The position numbers and the translations under genes were made by a program. From the NCBI RefSeq assembly GCF_001541225.1, contig NZ_LMTS01000287.1, positions 1,816-60,722 of the forward strand: 58,907 nucleotides of DNA, given 5' to 3'. The stretch is from Variovorax sp. WDL1. GTDB taxonomy: Bacteria; Pseudomonadota; Gammaproteobacteria; Burkholderiales; Burkholderiaceae_C. Shown here piece after piece: positions 42,855-49,984 of this stretch (positions are counted from its first letter, which is position 1; each line of letters opens with the position of its first letter). The notes below the pieces were generated by a model. The model was not told the origin of the DNA, searched no databases, and was given only the letters and a program-made list of their open reading frames with translations.

Positions 42855-43349
42855 TCAGCGCTTGCCGATCTCGCGCACCTCGTGCTGGATCGCCATGTGC
42901 TCCAACTTGTGGAGCGGCAAGGACAGCATGAACTCGATGCGCCGCTTCAGCGTCACGGCGGCGTCCATGAAAGCGCGCCTTTTCTCTTCATCGGTGCCTT
43001 CTACCGCAGCCGGATCGGGCAGGCCCCAGTGGGCCGTGACCGGTTGGCCGGGCCAGACGGGGCAGACTTCGCCGGCCGCCTGGTCGCAGACGGTGATGAC
43101 GAAGTCCATTTTCGGTGCGCCATCCTTGGCGAATTCGTCCCAGCTCTTGCTGCGGTAGTCCGCGTCCGGGACGTGAAGGGTGCGCAGGGTCGCGACGGCG
43201 AGGGGATGCACCGCGCCCTTCGGATAACTGCCGGCCGAGAAGGCCTTGAACCTCGAGCGGCCGAGGTGGTTGGTCAGGCCTTCCGCAATGATCGAGCGGG
43301 CAGAGTTGCCCGTGCAGAGGAAAAGCACGTTGTGGGTCGTGTCGGTCAT
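42855..43349 (-). CDS. arsC: Arsenate reductase, low-molecular-weight phosphatase type
   Basis: A 164-residue ArsC of the LMW-protein-tyrosine-phosphatase family, reducing arsenate to arsenite for Acr3. The P-loop is CTGNSARS (CX5R, Cys12 to Arg18), the fold ends with SKSWDEF, and further Cys at about 90 and 97 (VCDQAAGEVCP) are candidates for the disulfide cascade with thioredoxin. The C-terminal residues 130-164 are an extension beyond the usual 130-140-residue enzyme. ATG 43349 was chosen; an upstream frame is only arsI antisense. It lies 47 bases after arsI. Confidence 0.94.
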   Translation of the reverse strand: MTDTTHNVLFLCTGNSARSIIAEGLTNHLGRSRFKAFSAGSYPKGAVHPLAVATLRTLHVPDADYRSKSWDEFAKDGAPKMDFVITVCDQAAGEVCPVWPGQPVTAHWGLPDPAAVEGTDEEKRRAFMDAAVTLKRRIEFMLSLPLHKLEHMAIQHEVREIGKR

Positions 43350-43396
43350 GGGTGGGATCGTCGAAGTGAGGGGATTGGGTTGGGCGATATGTGCCG

Positions 43397-43882
43397 TCAG
43401 CAGCAGGAAGAGGCGCTCTTGACGGGTACGGCGAGCCGTTTTCCCCTCGGCACCGCGCCGGTGCAGCAAGCGCCGCCGCCCTGTTGCACGGTGGCTGCAG
43501 GGCGGGTTTCGCCATAGACTTCCACGCGTTCCAGCGTCCGGTAGTGCTCCCAGGCGATGCCCTGCGGATCGGTCACCCAGTGCTTTTCGCTGCGGGCGTA
43601 GCAGCACACCGTTGCGCCTTCGTCCAGGATCGCGCGGTCGGCCGATTCGGCGCGTGCCTTGAGCTCGGCCAGTTCGACTTCGTCCTCGGCCTGGAAGCCC
43701 AGATGGTCCACGCCGTGGCCCTGCCCGTGCGTGGAAATGGCGAAGTTGAGCCGAGGATCGTCGAGCATCCACTTGGCGTAGTCGGCCTCGAGGCGGACCG
43801 GCTCCGCCGCGAACAGCCTGGAATAGAAGCCGACGCTCTGGGCCAGGTCGTCTACGTGCAGGTGAACGTGGAAGCGCTTCAT
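43397..43882 (-). CDS. arsI: ArsI-type organoarsenical C-As lyase (VOC family)
   Basis: A 161-residue vicinal-oxygen-chelate protein. The putative Fe(II) ligands are His7 (or His5), His60 and Glu112 (AWEHY); and the substrate-binding vicinal Cys pair is Cys93-Cys94 (ATVCCYARSEKHW). The sequence fits the ArsI/CadI group, and the pair plus iron site are what is known for methylarsenite demethylation. The C-terminal 30 residues carry more Cys pairs (GACC and SSCC) that could bind arsenic or metal. Its start codon follows arsR by 14 bases. A general cadmium-induced CadI identity is the main alternative. Confidence 0.88.
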   Translation of the reverse strand: MKRFHVHLHVDDLAQSVGFYSRLFAAEPVRLEADYAKWMLDDPRLNFAISTHGQGHGVDHLGFQAEDEVELAELKARAESADRAILDEGATVCCYARSEKHWVTDPQGIAWEHYRTLERVEVYGETRPAATVQQGGGACCTGAVPRGKRLAVPVKSASSCC

Positions 43883-43896
43883 GGGGTTTCTCTCCT

Positions 43897-44223
43897 TCAG
43901 CAGTTGTTGCAGGCGTCCGCTGCCTCGGGAAGACAGGCCTCCCCCTGGCAGCAGTTCTCGGTCAGGTAGCCCAGCAGGGCGGTCATGCGATCGAAGGCGG
44001 CGCGGTAGATCAGGTTGCGACCCTGGCGCTCCTGCGATGCCAGGCCGGCGTTGACGAGTTCCTTGAGGTGGAAGGAGAGGCCGGTCGCGGGCAGCTCCAA
44101 CGCCTCGACCAGTGCGCCGGGCGTGAGGCCCGCGGGGCCGGCGACCACCAAGCTGCGGAACACCCGCAGCCGAACCGGCTGGGCCAGCGCCGCGAGGGCT
44201 CGGACAACGTCGTTTTCTTCCAT
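43897..44223 (-). CDS. arsR: ArsR-family arsenic-responsive repressor
   Basis: A 108-residue winged-helix repressor. The DNA-binding region (residues 34-76) has LTPGALVEALELPATGLSFHLKELVNAGL and RQGRNLIYRA. Arsenic-binding Cys are at the C-terminus, Cys91-Cys92 and Cys97, with two more near the end (Cys105, Cys108), similar in layout to the A. ferrooxidans type. It should repress the operon until As(III) binds. ATG 44223 lies only 7 bases from the -10 box, so the message may be leaderless. It is divergent from the flavodoxin-fold gene. Confidence 0.95.
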   Translation of the reverse strand: MEENDVVRALAALAQPVRLRVFRSLVVAGPAGLTPGALVEALELPATGLSFHLKELVNAGLASQERQGRNLIYRAAFDRMTALLGYLTENCCQGEACLPEAADACNNC

Positions 44224-44225
44224 TG

Positions 44226-44259
44226 TTCAATCATATTTGAATCATTGGATTGAAAGCAA
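44226..44259 (-). promoter_or_regulatory. ars operon promoter with ArsR operator over the -10 box
   Basis: On the minus strand TTGCTT (44254-44259), an 18-base spacer and TATGAT (44230-44235) form a sigma-70 promoter. The inverted repeat TTCAA-N6-TTGAA (44226-44241) encloses the -10 box and is the likely ArsR operator. Confidence 0.7.
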
Positions 44260-44360
44260 CAAGTATTTGGGATGCCGCTTCCGCCCCATTCGGGTGCGTA
44301 TCTGCTGGCACGTCGCTTGCGTAACCTGACCATCTGCTCTGATTAAGCGGTCAACATTCA

Positions 44361-44948
44361 ATGCGCGTACTCGTCGTCTACTGCCACCCGGTCGAAACCA
44401 GCTTCCATGCCGCCCTGCACCAGGAGGTGCTGCGCAACCTGAAGGCGGCGGGGCACGAGGTGGACGACTGCGATCTGTATGCCGAGGGCTTCGATCCGGT
44501 CCTCTCGCGCGAGGAGCGCCTGGGGTACCACGAGGTGCCGAGCAACCAGCTGCCGCTCATGCCCTACATCGAGCGCCTGCGCCGGGCCGAGGCGATCGTG
44601 TTCTGCTTTCCGACCTGGTGCTTCGGCCTGCCCGCGATGCTCAAGGGCTACTTCGACCGCCTCTTCATGCCCGGGGTGGCCTTCGACCTGAGCGACCCCG
44701 CCAACGTCAAGCCGATGCTGACCCATATCAAGCGCATCTCGGCCGTCGTGACCTACGGCCGGCCGCGCTGGGTCGCCTGGTACATGGGCGACCCGCCTCG
44801 CAAGATCGTGACGCGCTACATGCGGCGCCTCACCGGCCAGCAGGCGCGCGTGGACTACCACGCCCACTACCACATGAACGTGGCGACCGAGTCCCAGCTC
44901 AAGCGCTTCCTGCAGCGCGTGGGCCAGGCGATGGCGCGCTTTGCCTGA
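44361..44948 (+). CDS. Flavodoxin-fold NAD(P)H:quinone oxidoreductase
   Basis: A 195-residue flavodoxin-like enzyme of the NQO1/KefF/MdaB group. HPVETSFHAALHQEVLRNLKAAGHEVDDCDLYAEGFDPVL is the N-terminal flavin-binding region; FPTWCFGLPAMLKGYFDRLF in the middle matches the family. Likely role is two-electron reduction of quinones or related electron acceptors. It heads the plus-strand run of creatininase, ABC transporter and FAD oxidase genes (38-base gap) and is divergent from the arsenic operon, so it could belong to either. Its start codon lies 137 bases from arsR. Confidence 0.87.
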   Translation: MRVLVVYCHPVETSFHAALHQEVLRNLKAAGHEVDDCDLYAEGFDPVLSREERLGYHEVPSNQLPLMPYIERLRRAEAIVFCFPTWCFGLPAMLKGYFDRLFMPGVAFDLSDPANVKPMLTHIKRISAVVTYGRPRWVAWYMGDPPRKIVTRYMRRLTGQQARVDYHAHYHMNVATESQLKRFLQRVGQAMARFA

Positions 44949-44986
44949 GCCCTTTCTCTCTCACCGCCTCCCACCACGAGTCCCCC

Positions 44987-45844
44987 ATGCTGCACGGCTA
45001 CATCCCGCCCCACCGCTTCCTGCCCTATCTGAGCTGGACCGAGATCGACGCGCTGCCCGACCGCGAGAACACCGTGATCGTGCTGCCCTGCGGCGCGATC
45101 GAGCAGCACGGCCCGCACCTGCCGTGTTCGGTCGACAGCGTGATTGCCTCCGGCGTGATGGGCAAGGCGCTCGAACGGCTGCCGCCCGAGGTGCGTGCCT
45201 TCGCGCTGCCGACGATCACCTACGGCAAGTCGGAGGAACACCTGCACTTCCCCGGCACCATGACGCTGAGCGGTACCACGCTGCTCGCGACCGTGACCGA
45301 GATCGGCGAGTCGGTCTACCGCGCAGGCTTTCGCAAGCTGCTCTTCGCCAATGGACACGGCGGCCAGCCGCAGGTGCTGGAAATGGCAGCGCGCGAGCTG
45401 CGGCTGCGCCATGGCGACTTCATCATCGTGCCGCATGGCGTCTCGCGACTGCCCAATGCGTCGAGCCGGCAGATCAGCGAGCAGGAGAGAAAGCTCTCGA
45501 TGCACGCCGGCCATTCCGAGACCGCGCTGATGCTGGCGCTGGCGCCCGACACGGTGCACATGGACCGCGCGGCGGCCAACTTCCCGCCGCCCTTCCCGAT
45601 CAAGCTGCTGTCGGCTGACGGCCGCCCGGCCTGCGCCTGGACCGCGCGCGACTTCGGGCCCAGCGGCGTGATCGGCGACCCCACCAGCGCGACGCGCGAA
45701 CAGGGCGAGGAGATCCTCGACACGCTGGCCGCCAGTTGGACGCAGGCGTTGACCGAGCTGCATGCGCTGCGCTGGGTGGTGCGCGAGGAAGCGACCTGGG
45801 AGCGCGGCCACCAGCGTGGCTTCATCCAGTCCGCAGCGGCCTGA
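44987..45844 (+). CDS. Creatininase-family amidohydrolase
   Basis: A 285-residue creatininase-fold metal hydrolase. The metal-ligand motif is GAIEQHGPHLP with the Asp in SVDS; HLHFPGTMTLSGTT, FANGHGGQPQVLEMAAREL and HAGHSETALML follow. The last His-Gly-Gly block ends in Gln where NGHGGN is usual. Related enzymes open cyclic amides (creatinine, 3-dehydro compounds, FAPy deformylase-like). The exact substrate is unknown. It is followed by an ABC transporter and an FAD oxidase in the same direction, which suggests a dedicated uptake-and-degradation cluster. Confidence 0.88.
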   Translation: MLHGYIPPHRFLPYLSWTEIDALPDRENTVIVLPCGAIEQHGPHLPCSVDSVIASGVMGKALERLPPEVRAFALPTITYGKSEEHLHFPGTMTLSGTTLLATVTEIGESVYRAGFRKLLFANGHGGQPQVLEMAARELRLRHGDFIIVPHGVSRLPNASSRQISEQERKLSMHAGHSETALMLALAPDTVHMDRAAANFPPPFPIKLLSADGRPACAWTARDFGPSGVIGDPTSATREQGEEILDTLAASWTQALTELHALRWVVREEATWERGHQRGFIQSAAA

Positions 45845-45908
45845 GGCGCGCTCCTTGCAACGGCGACTTTTTCTTCAACCCTTCCTTACCGCTCAAGAGG
45901 TCTTCACC

Positions 45909-46904
45909 ATGCGCGATCTTTCCGCCTCCCGCCTCGGCCGCCTGGCCGCTGCCGCCATCCTCGCCTGCGCTACCGCCGCGACGGCGCACGCGCAGGACAA
46001 GTTCACCTACATGACGAACTGGTACGCGCAGGCCGAGCACGGCGGCTTCTACCAGGCGGTCGCCCAGGGGATCTACAAGAAGTACGGGCTGGACGTGACG
46101 ATCAAGATGGGTGGACCGCAGGTCAACATCACGCAGATGATGGCTGCCGGCCAAGCCGACTGCATCATGGGGTCGAGCGACATCCAGATGATGCAGGTGC
46201 GCGAAGGCGGCGTGCCGGTGGTCAACGTGGCGGCCTTCTTCCAGAAGGACCCGCAGGTGCTGATCGCGCACGACGACGTCAAGAAGTTCGAGGACCTCAA
46301 GGGCAAGACCATCCTGATCGGCTCGCAGGCCAACCGCGGCTACTGGCCCTGGTTGAAGGCCAAGTTCGGTCTCACCGACGAGCAGGCCCGGCCCTACACC
46401 TTCAACATCCAGCCCTTCGTGGCCGACAAGAACACGGCGCAACAGGGCTACCTGACCTCCGAGCCGTATGCGATCCAGAAGGCTGGCGTGAAGAGCACGG
46501 TGCTGATGTTCAGCGACCACGGATTCCCGGCCTATGCGACCACCGTGTCCTGCATGGACAAGACGGTGAAGGAGCGCAGCAAGCAGGTGGCCGCCTTCGT
46601 CAAGGCCTCGGCCGAGGGCTGGAAGAGCTACCTCGCCGACCCGGCGCCAGCCAACGCGCTCATCAAGAAGGACAACCCCAACATGACCGACGACCAGCTG
46701 GCCTACAGCGTGGGCAAGCTCAAGGAGATGGGCATGATCACGGGCGGCGACGCGGCGACGATGGGGATCGGCGTGATCACCGATGCGCGCGCCAGGGCGA
46801 GCTACGACTTCCTGGTGGCGGCCAAGCTGCTCGACCCGGGCAAGGTGGAGATCGCGAAGACCTACACCACCGAGTTCGTCAAGGAAGCCAAGGTCCTGCC
46901 CTGA
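45909..46904 (+). CDS. NMT1/THI5-like (NitT/TauT-type) periplasmic substrate-binding protein
   Basis: A 331-residue periplasmic binding protein. A signal peptide covers about residues 1-28, cleaved after AHA. The core matches the NMT1/THI5 family: YMTNWYAQAEHGGFYQAVAQGIYKKYGLDVTI, GGPQVNITQMMAAGQADCIMGSSD, and GKTILIGSQANRGYW. It feeds the ATPase and permease encoded next, with 20 bases to the ATPase start. Ligands in the family include thiamine-pyrimidine precursors, aromatic sulfonates and nitrate; none is indicated here. The creatininase and oxidase partners suggest a nitrogen-rich ring compound. Confidence 0.92.
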   Translation: MRDLSASRLGRLAAAAILACATAATAHAQDKFTYMTNWYAQAEHGGFYQAVAQGIYKKYGLDVTIKMGGPQVNITQMMAAGQADCIMGSSDIQMMQVREGGVPVVNVAAFFQKDPQVLIAHDDVKKFEDLKGKTILIGSQANRGYWPWLKAKFGLTDEQARPYTFNIQPFVADKNTAQQGYLTSEPYAIQKAGVKSTVLMFSDHGFPAYATTVSCMDKTVKERSKQVAAFVKASAEGWKSYLADPAPANALIKKDNPNMTDDQLAYSVGKLKEMGMITGGDAATMGIGVITDARARASYDFLVAAKLLDPGKVEIAKTYTTEFVKEAKVLP

Positions 46905-46924
46905 GAGACCGCAGGGCCGCACGC

Positions 46925-47758
46925 ATGAACCGGATCGAACCCGCCGTGCTCGCGCCGCCGGCCGCGCCCGCCGCGCCGGCGGTGGAGCTGCTGTCGGCCG
47001 AGAAGACCTACCCGAACGGCACCCGCGCCCTGCTGCCGGTGGACCTCGCCATCGCCGAGGGCGAGTTCGTCACGCTCCTCGGCCCTTCGGGCTGCGGCAA
47101 GAGCACGCTGCTCAAGATGGTGGCGGGGCTGCTGGAGCCCAGCGATGGGCGCCTGCTGCTGTGGCGCCGGCCGGTGGCCGAGCTGCACAGTTGCGCCCAC
47201 AAGATGGCCTTCGTCTTCCAGTCGCCCACGCTGATGCCGTGGGCCAGTGTGCGCAGCAACGTGCGGCTGCCGCTGGACCTGGCCGGCGTGCCGCGCAAGG
47301 AGGCCGATGCGCGCGTGACCGATGCGCTGGAACTGGTGGGCCTGCACAAGTTCGCGACCGCACTGCCGCGCGCGCTCTCGGGCGGCATGCAGATGCGCGT
47401 GTCCATCGCGCGCGGGCTCGTGACCCAACCCGACCTGCTGCTGATGGACGAGCCCTTCGGCGCGCTGGACGAGATCACGCGCCACAAGCTCGATGCGGAG
47501 CTGCTCGACCTGTGGCGCAAGAAGAAGCTCACGGTGATCTTCGTGACGCATTCGATACACGAGGCGGTGTTCCTCTCCAGCCGCGTGGTGATGATGGCTG
47601 CACGGCCCGGCCGAGTGGTGGAGGAGTTCCACATCGACGAACCCTATCCCCGCAGCGCGGACTTCATGGTGTCGCCGCAATTCAGCCGCTATGCGAAGCA
47701 GCTGCAGGACAGCCTGCTGCGCGCCAGCAATGGCACTTACGACGAGAGCACACCATGA
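46925..47758 (+). CDS. ABC transporter ATPase (NitT/TauT type)
   Basis: A 277-residue ABC ATPase with Walker A GPSGCGKST, Q-loop FVFQSPTLMPW, signature LSGGMQMRV, Walker B LLLMDEPFGALDE and the switch His in VTHSIHEA. It powers the permease encoded next, whose ATG overlaps its stop by 4 bases (ATGA). The N-terminal 20 residues are an Ala-Pro-rich extension. The family is SsuB/TauB/NrtD-like; specificity comes from the binding protein upstream. Confidence 0.95.
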   Translation: MNRIEPAVLAPPAAPAAPAVELLSAEKTYPNGTRALLPVDLAIAEGEFVTLLGPSGCGKSTLLKMVAGLLEPSDGRLLLWRRPVAELHSCAHKMAFVFQSPTLMPWASVRSNVRLPLDLAGVPRKEADARVTDALELVGLHKFATALPRALSGGMQMRVSIARGLVTQPDLLLMDEPFGALDEITRHKLDAELLDLWRKKKLTVIFVTHSIHEAVFLSSRVVMMAARPGRVVEEFHIDEPYPRSADFMVSPQFSRYAKQLQDSLLRASNGTYDESTP

Positions 47759-48615
47759 GCCGCACTGCCGCTCCGGGGGCGACCCGCACCGTAGCCGAAG
47801 TTGGTGCAGCGAGCAGACGACTGCCTCTGCTGCAACAGCCGCGCGCGCAGCGCGTGATCTACCCGTTGCTGGTGGGCGTGGCGCTGCTGGCACTCTGGCA
47901 GGGCCTGGTGACGGCCATGGAGCTGCCGCCCTACCTGGTTCCCTCGCCGTGGCTGATGACGAAGACGCTCATCGTGGACTGGGTGCCGCTCGGCACAGCG
48001 TTGCTGGTCACGCTGAAGATCACGCTGCTGTCCTTCGTGCTGGCCACGGTCGCAGGCGTGCTGATCTCCTTCCTGTTCGTGCAGAGCAAGCGGATCGAGA
48101 CCGCGCTCTTTCCCTATGCGGTGCTGCTGCAGGTGACGCCCATCGTCGCGGTGGCGCCGCTGATCATCATCTGGGTCAAGAACCCCACGGCCGCGATGGT
48201 GGTCTGCGCGGCGCTGGTCGCGCTGTTCCCGATCATCAGCAACACCACGTTGGGGCTGCGCAGCATCGAGCCCGATCTGCAGAGCTACTTCAAGCTCAAC
48301 CGGGCGACGCGATGGCAGCAGCTGGTGCGGTTGCGCATCCCGAGCGCGCTGCCCTATTTCTTCGGTGGCCTGCGCATCTCGAGCGGCTTGTCGCTGATCG
48401 GCGCAGTCGTGGCCGAGTTCGTGGCCGGCACGGGCGGCAGCGGCGCGGGACTGGCCTACCAGATCCTGCAGTCCGGCTTCCAGCTCAACATCCCGCGCAT
48501 GTTCGCGGCGCTGCTGCTGATCTCTCTGACAGGCGTCGCGCTCTTCGTGCTGATGGCCTGGCTCACCAAGCTCGCGCTGGGTTCCTGGCATGCGAGCGAA
48601 CTCTCACAGGACTGA
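47755..48615 (+). CDS. ABC transporter permease (NitT/TauT type)
   Basis: A 286-residue inner-membrane permease of the BPD_transp_1 family with about six transmembrane helices. The EAA coupling loop is near residue 180-200 (RATRWQQLVRLRIPSALPYFFGGLRI). VTLKITLLSFVLATVAGVLISFLF and VAPLIIIWVKNPTAAMVVC are membrane segments. It is translationally coupled to the ATPase gene and followed by the FAD oxidase gene with a 10-base gap. The N-terminus has a 30-residue cytoplasmic extension. Confidence 0.93.
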   Translation: MSRTAAPGATRTVAEVGAASRRLPLLQQPRAQRVIYPLLVGVALLALWQGLVTAMELPPYLVPSPWLMTKTLIVDWVPLGTALLVTLKITLLSFVLATVAGVLISFLFVQSKRIETALFPYAVLLQVTPIVAVAPLIIIWVKNPTAAMVVCAALVALFPIISNTTLGLRSIEPDLQSYFKLNRATRWQQLVRLRIPSALPYFFGGLRISSGLSLIGAVVAEFVAGTGGSGAGLAYQILQSGFQLNIPRMFAALLLISLTGVALFVLMAWLTKLALGSWHASELSQD

Positions 48616-48625
48616 CTTTCTTTCC

Positions 48626-49984
48626 ATGAACGCCCCCGCCTCCGCCGTCGAGCAATTGCATCTGGAACTGCCCGAACTCGACTGGATCACCGATGAGAGC
48701 CGCATTGCGCGGCTGTCGCAGGACTTCTCATGGTTCAGCCCGGTGCTCCAGCGTCAGCTGAAGGACAAGCGCGCCGACGCGGTGGTGCGCCCGCGCACCG
48801 AGGACGAGATCCGCGCCGTGGTGAGCGCCTGCGTGCGCCGCAAGGTCCCGATCACCATTCGCGGCAGCGGCACCGGCAACTATGGCCAGACCACCCCGCT
48901 TGCCGGCGGCGTGGTGCTCGACATGACAGGCTACAACGCGATGCGATGGGTACGCCCCGGCCTGGCGCGCGCGCAGGCGGGCATCCGGCTCGGCGAGCTC
49001 GAGAGGCACACCCGACCCTCCGGGCAGGAGCTGCGCTGCGTGCCCTCCACCTATCGCAGCGCGACGCTGGGCGGCCTGTTCGGCGGGGGCTTCGGCGGCG
49101 TGGGATCAATCAACTACGGGCCCCTGGGTGCGGCCGGCAACGTGCTGGGGGTGCGGGCCATGACGATCGAGGCCGAGCCGCAGGTCATCGAGCTTCGCGG
49201 TGCCGAGGCGCTGCGCATGCACCACTTGTGGGGCACCAACGGGCTGGTGCTCGAACTTGAAGTGGGGCTGGCGCCCGCACATCCCTGGCTCGAGAGTCTG
49301 GTGGTCTTCGAGGACTTCGACGCGGCACTGGCCTTCGCCGACGGGCTCGCGCATGCCCCGGGCATGGTCAAGCGCGAGATCGCCTTCTTCGCAAGCCCGG
49401 TCCCGGATCACCTGGCGCAGCTGGCCGAGCACCTGCCGCAAGGCTGCCATGCGGTGTTGTCGCTGGTGGCCGAATCATGCGAGGACCCGCTGCTGGAGCT
49501 GATTGCCGCCCACGGGGGCCGCATGAGCTACCGCAAGACAGCCGAGGAGGTGCACAAGAGCAACCGCACGCTGATGGAATTCACCTGGAACCACACAACG
49601 CTGCATGCACTCAAGGTCGACAGGAACCTGACCTATCTGCAGAGCGGCTTCACGCCCGGGCAGCATGTGCGGCAGGTTGCCGAAATGGAGAAGCTCTTTG
49701 CGGGCGAGGTGATGATGCACCTGGAGTTCCTGCGCAACGCCAGTGGGCTGATGACCTGCAGCGGCCTGCAGCTGGTGCGCTTCACGACCGAGGAGCGGCT
49801 GGACGAGATCATCCGCCTGCACCGCGAGCACGGCGTGCACATCAACAACCCGCACGTCAACATCGTCGAGGACGGCAAGGCCGGCGGTTCGTTGCCGGCG
49901 GAGGTGATCGAGCTCAAGAAGCGCTTCGACCCGTTGGGCCTGCTCAATCCGGGGAAGCTGCGCGACTGGCCGGTCGCCGCCTGA
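48626..49984 (+). CDS. FAD-binding oxidoreductase (FAD_binding_4 / GlcD type)
   Basis: A 452-residue flavoenzyme of the vanillyl-alcohol oxidase/GlcD superfamily. FAD contacts lie in TIRGSGTGNYGQTTPLAGGVVLDM and PSTYRSATLGGLFGGGFGGVGSINYGPLGAAGNVLG; the C-terminus is NPHVNIVEDGKAGG then FDPLGLLNPGKL. It probably oxidises a hydroxy acid or related compound brought in by the adjacent ABC transporter. ATG 48626 has AAGG-poor flanks but fits the family start; 12 more codons upstream overlap the permease. Its end overlaps the opposite-strand lnt gene by 41 bases. Confidence 0.9.
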   Translation: MNAPASAVEQLHLELPELDWITDESRIARLSQDFSWFSPVLQRQLKDKRADAVVRPRTEDEIRAVVSACVRRKVPITIRGSGTGNYGQTTPLAGGVVLDMTGYNAMRWVRPGLARAQAGIRLGELERHTRPSGQELRCVPSTYRSATLGGLFGGGFGGVGSINYGPLGAAGNVLGVRAMTIEAEPQVIELRGAEALRMHHLWGTNGLVLELEVGLAPAHPWLESLVVFEDFDAALAFADGLAHAPGMVKREIAFFASPVPDHLAQLAEHLPQGCHAVLSLVAESCEDPLLELIAAHGGRMSYRKTAEEVHKSNRTLMEFTWNHTTLHALKVDRNLTYLQSGFTPGQHVRQVAEMEKLFAGEVMMHLEFLRNASGLMTCSGLQLVRFTTEERLDEIIRLHREHGVHINNPHVNIVEDGKAGGSLPAEVIELKKRFDPLGLLNPGKLRDWPVAA

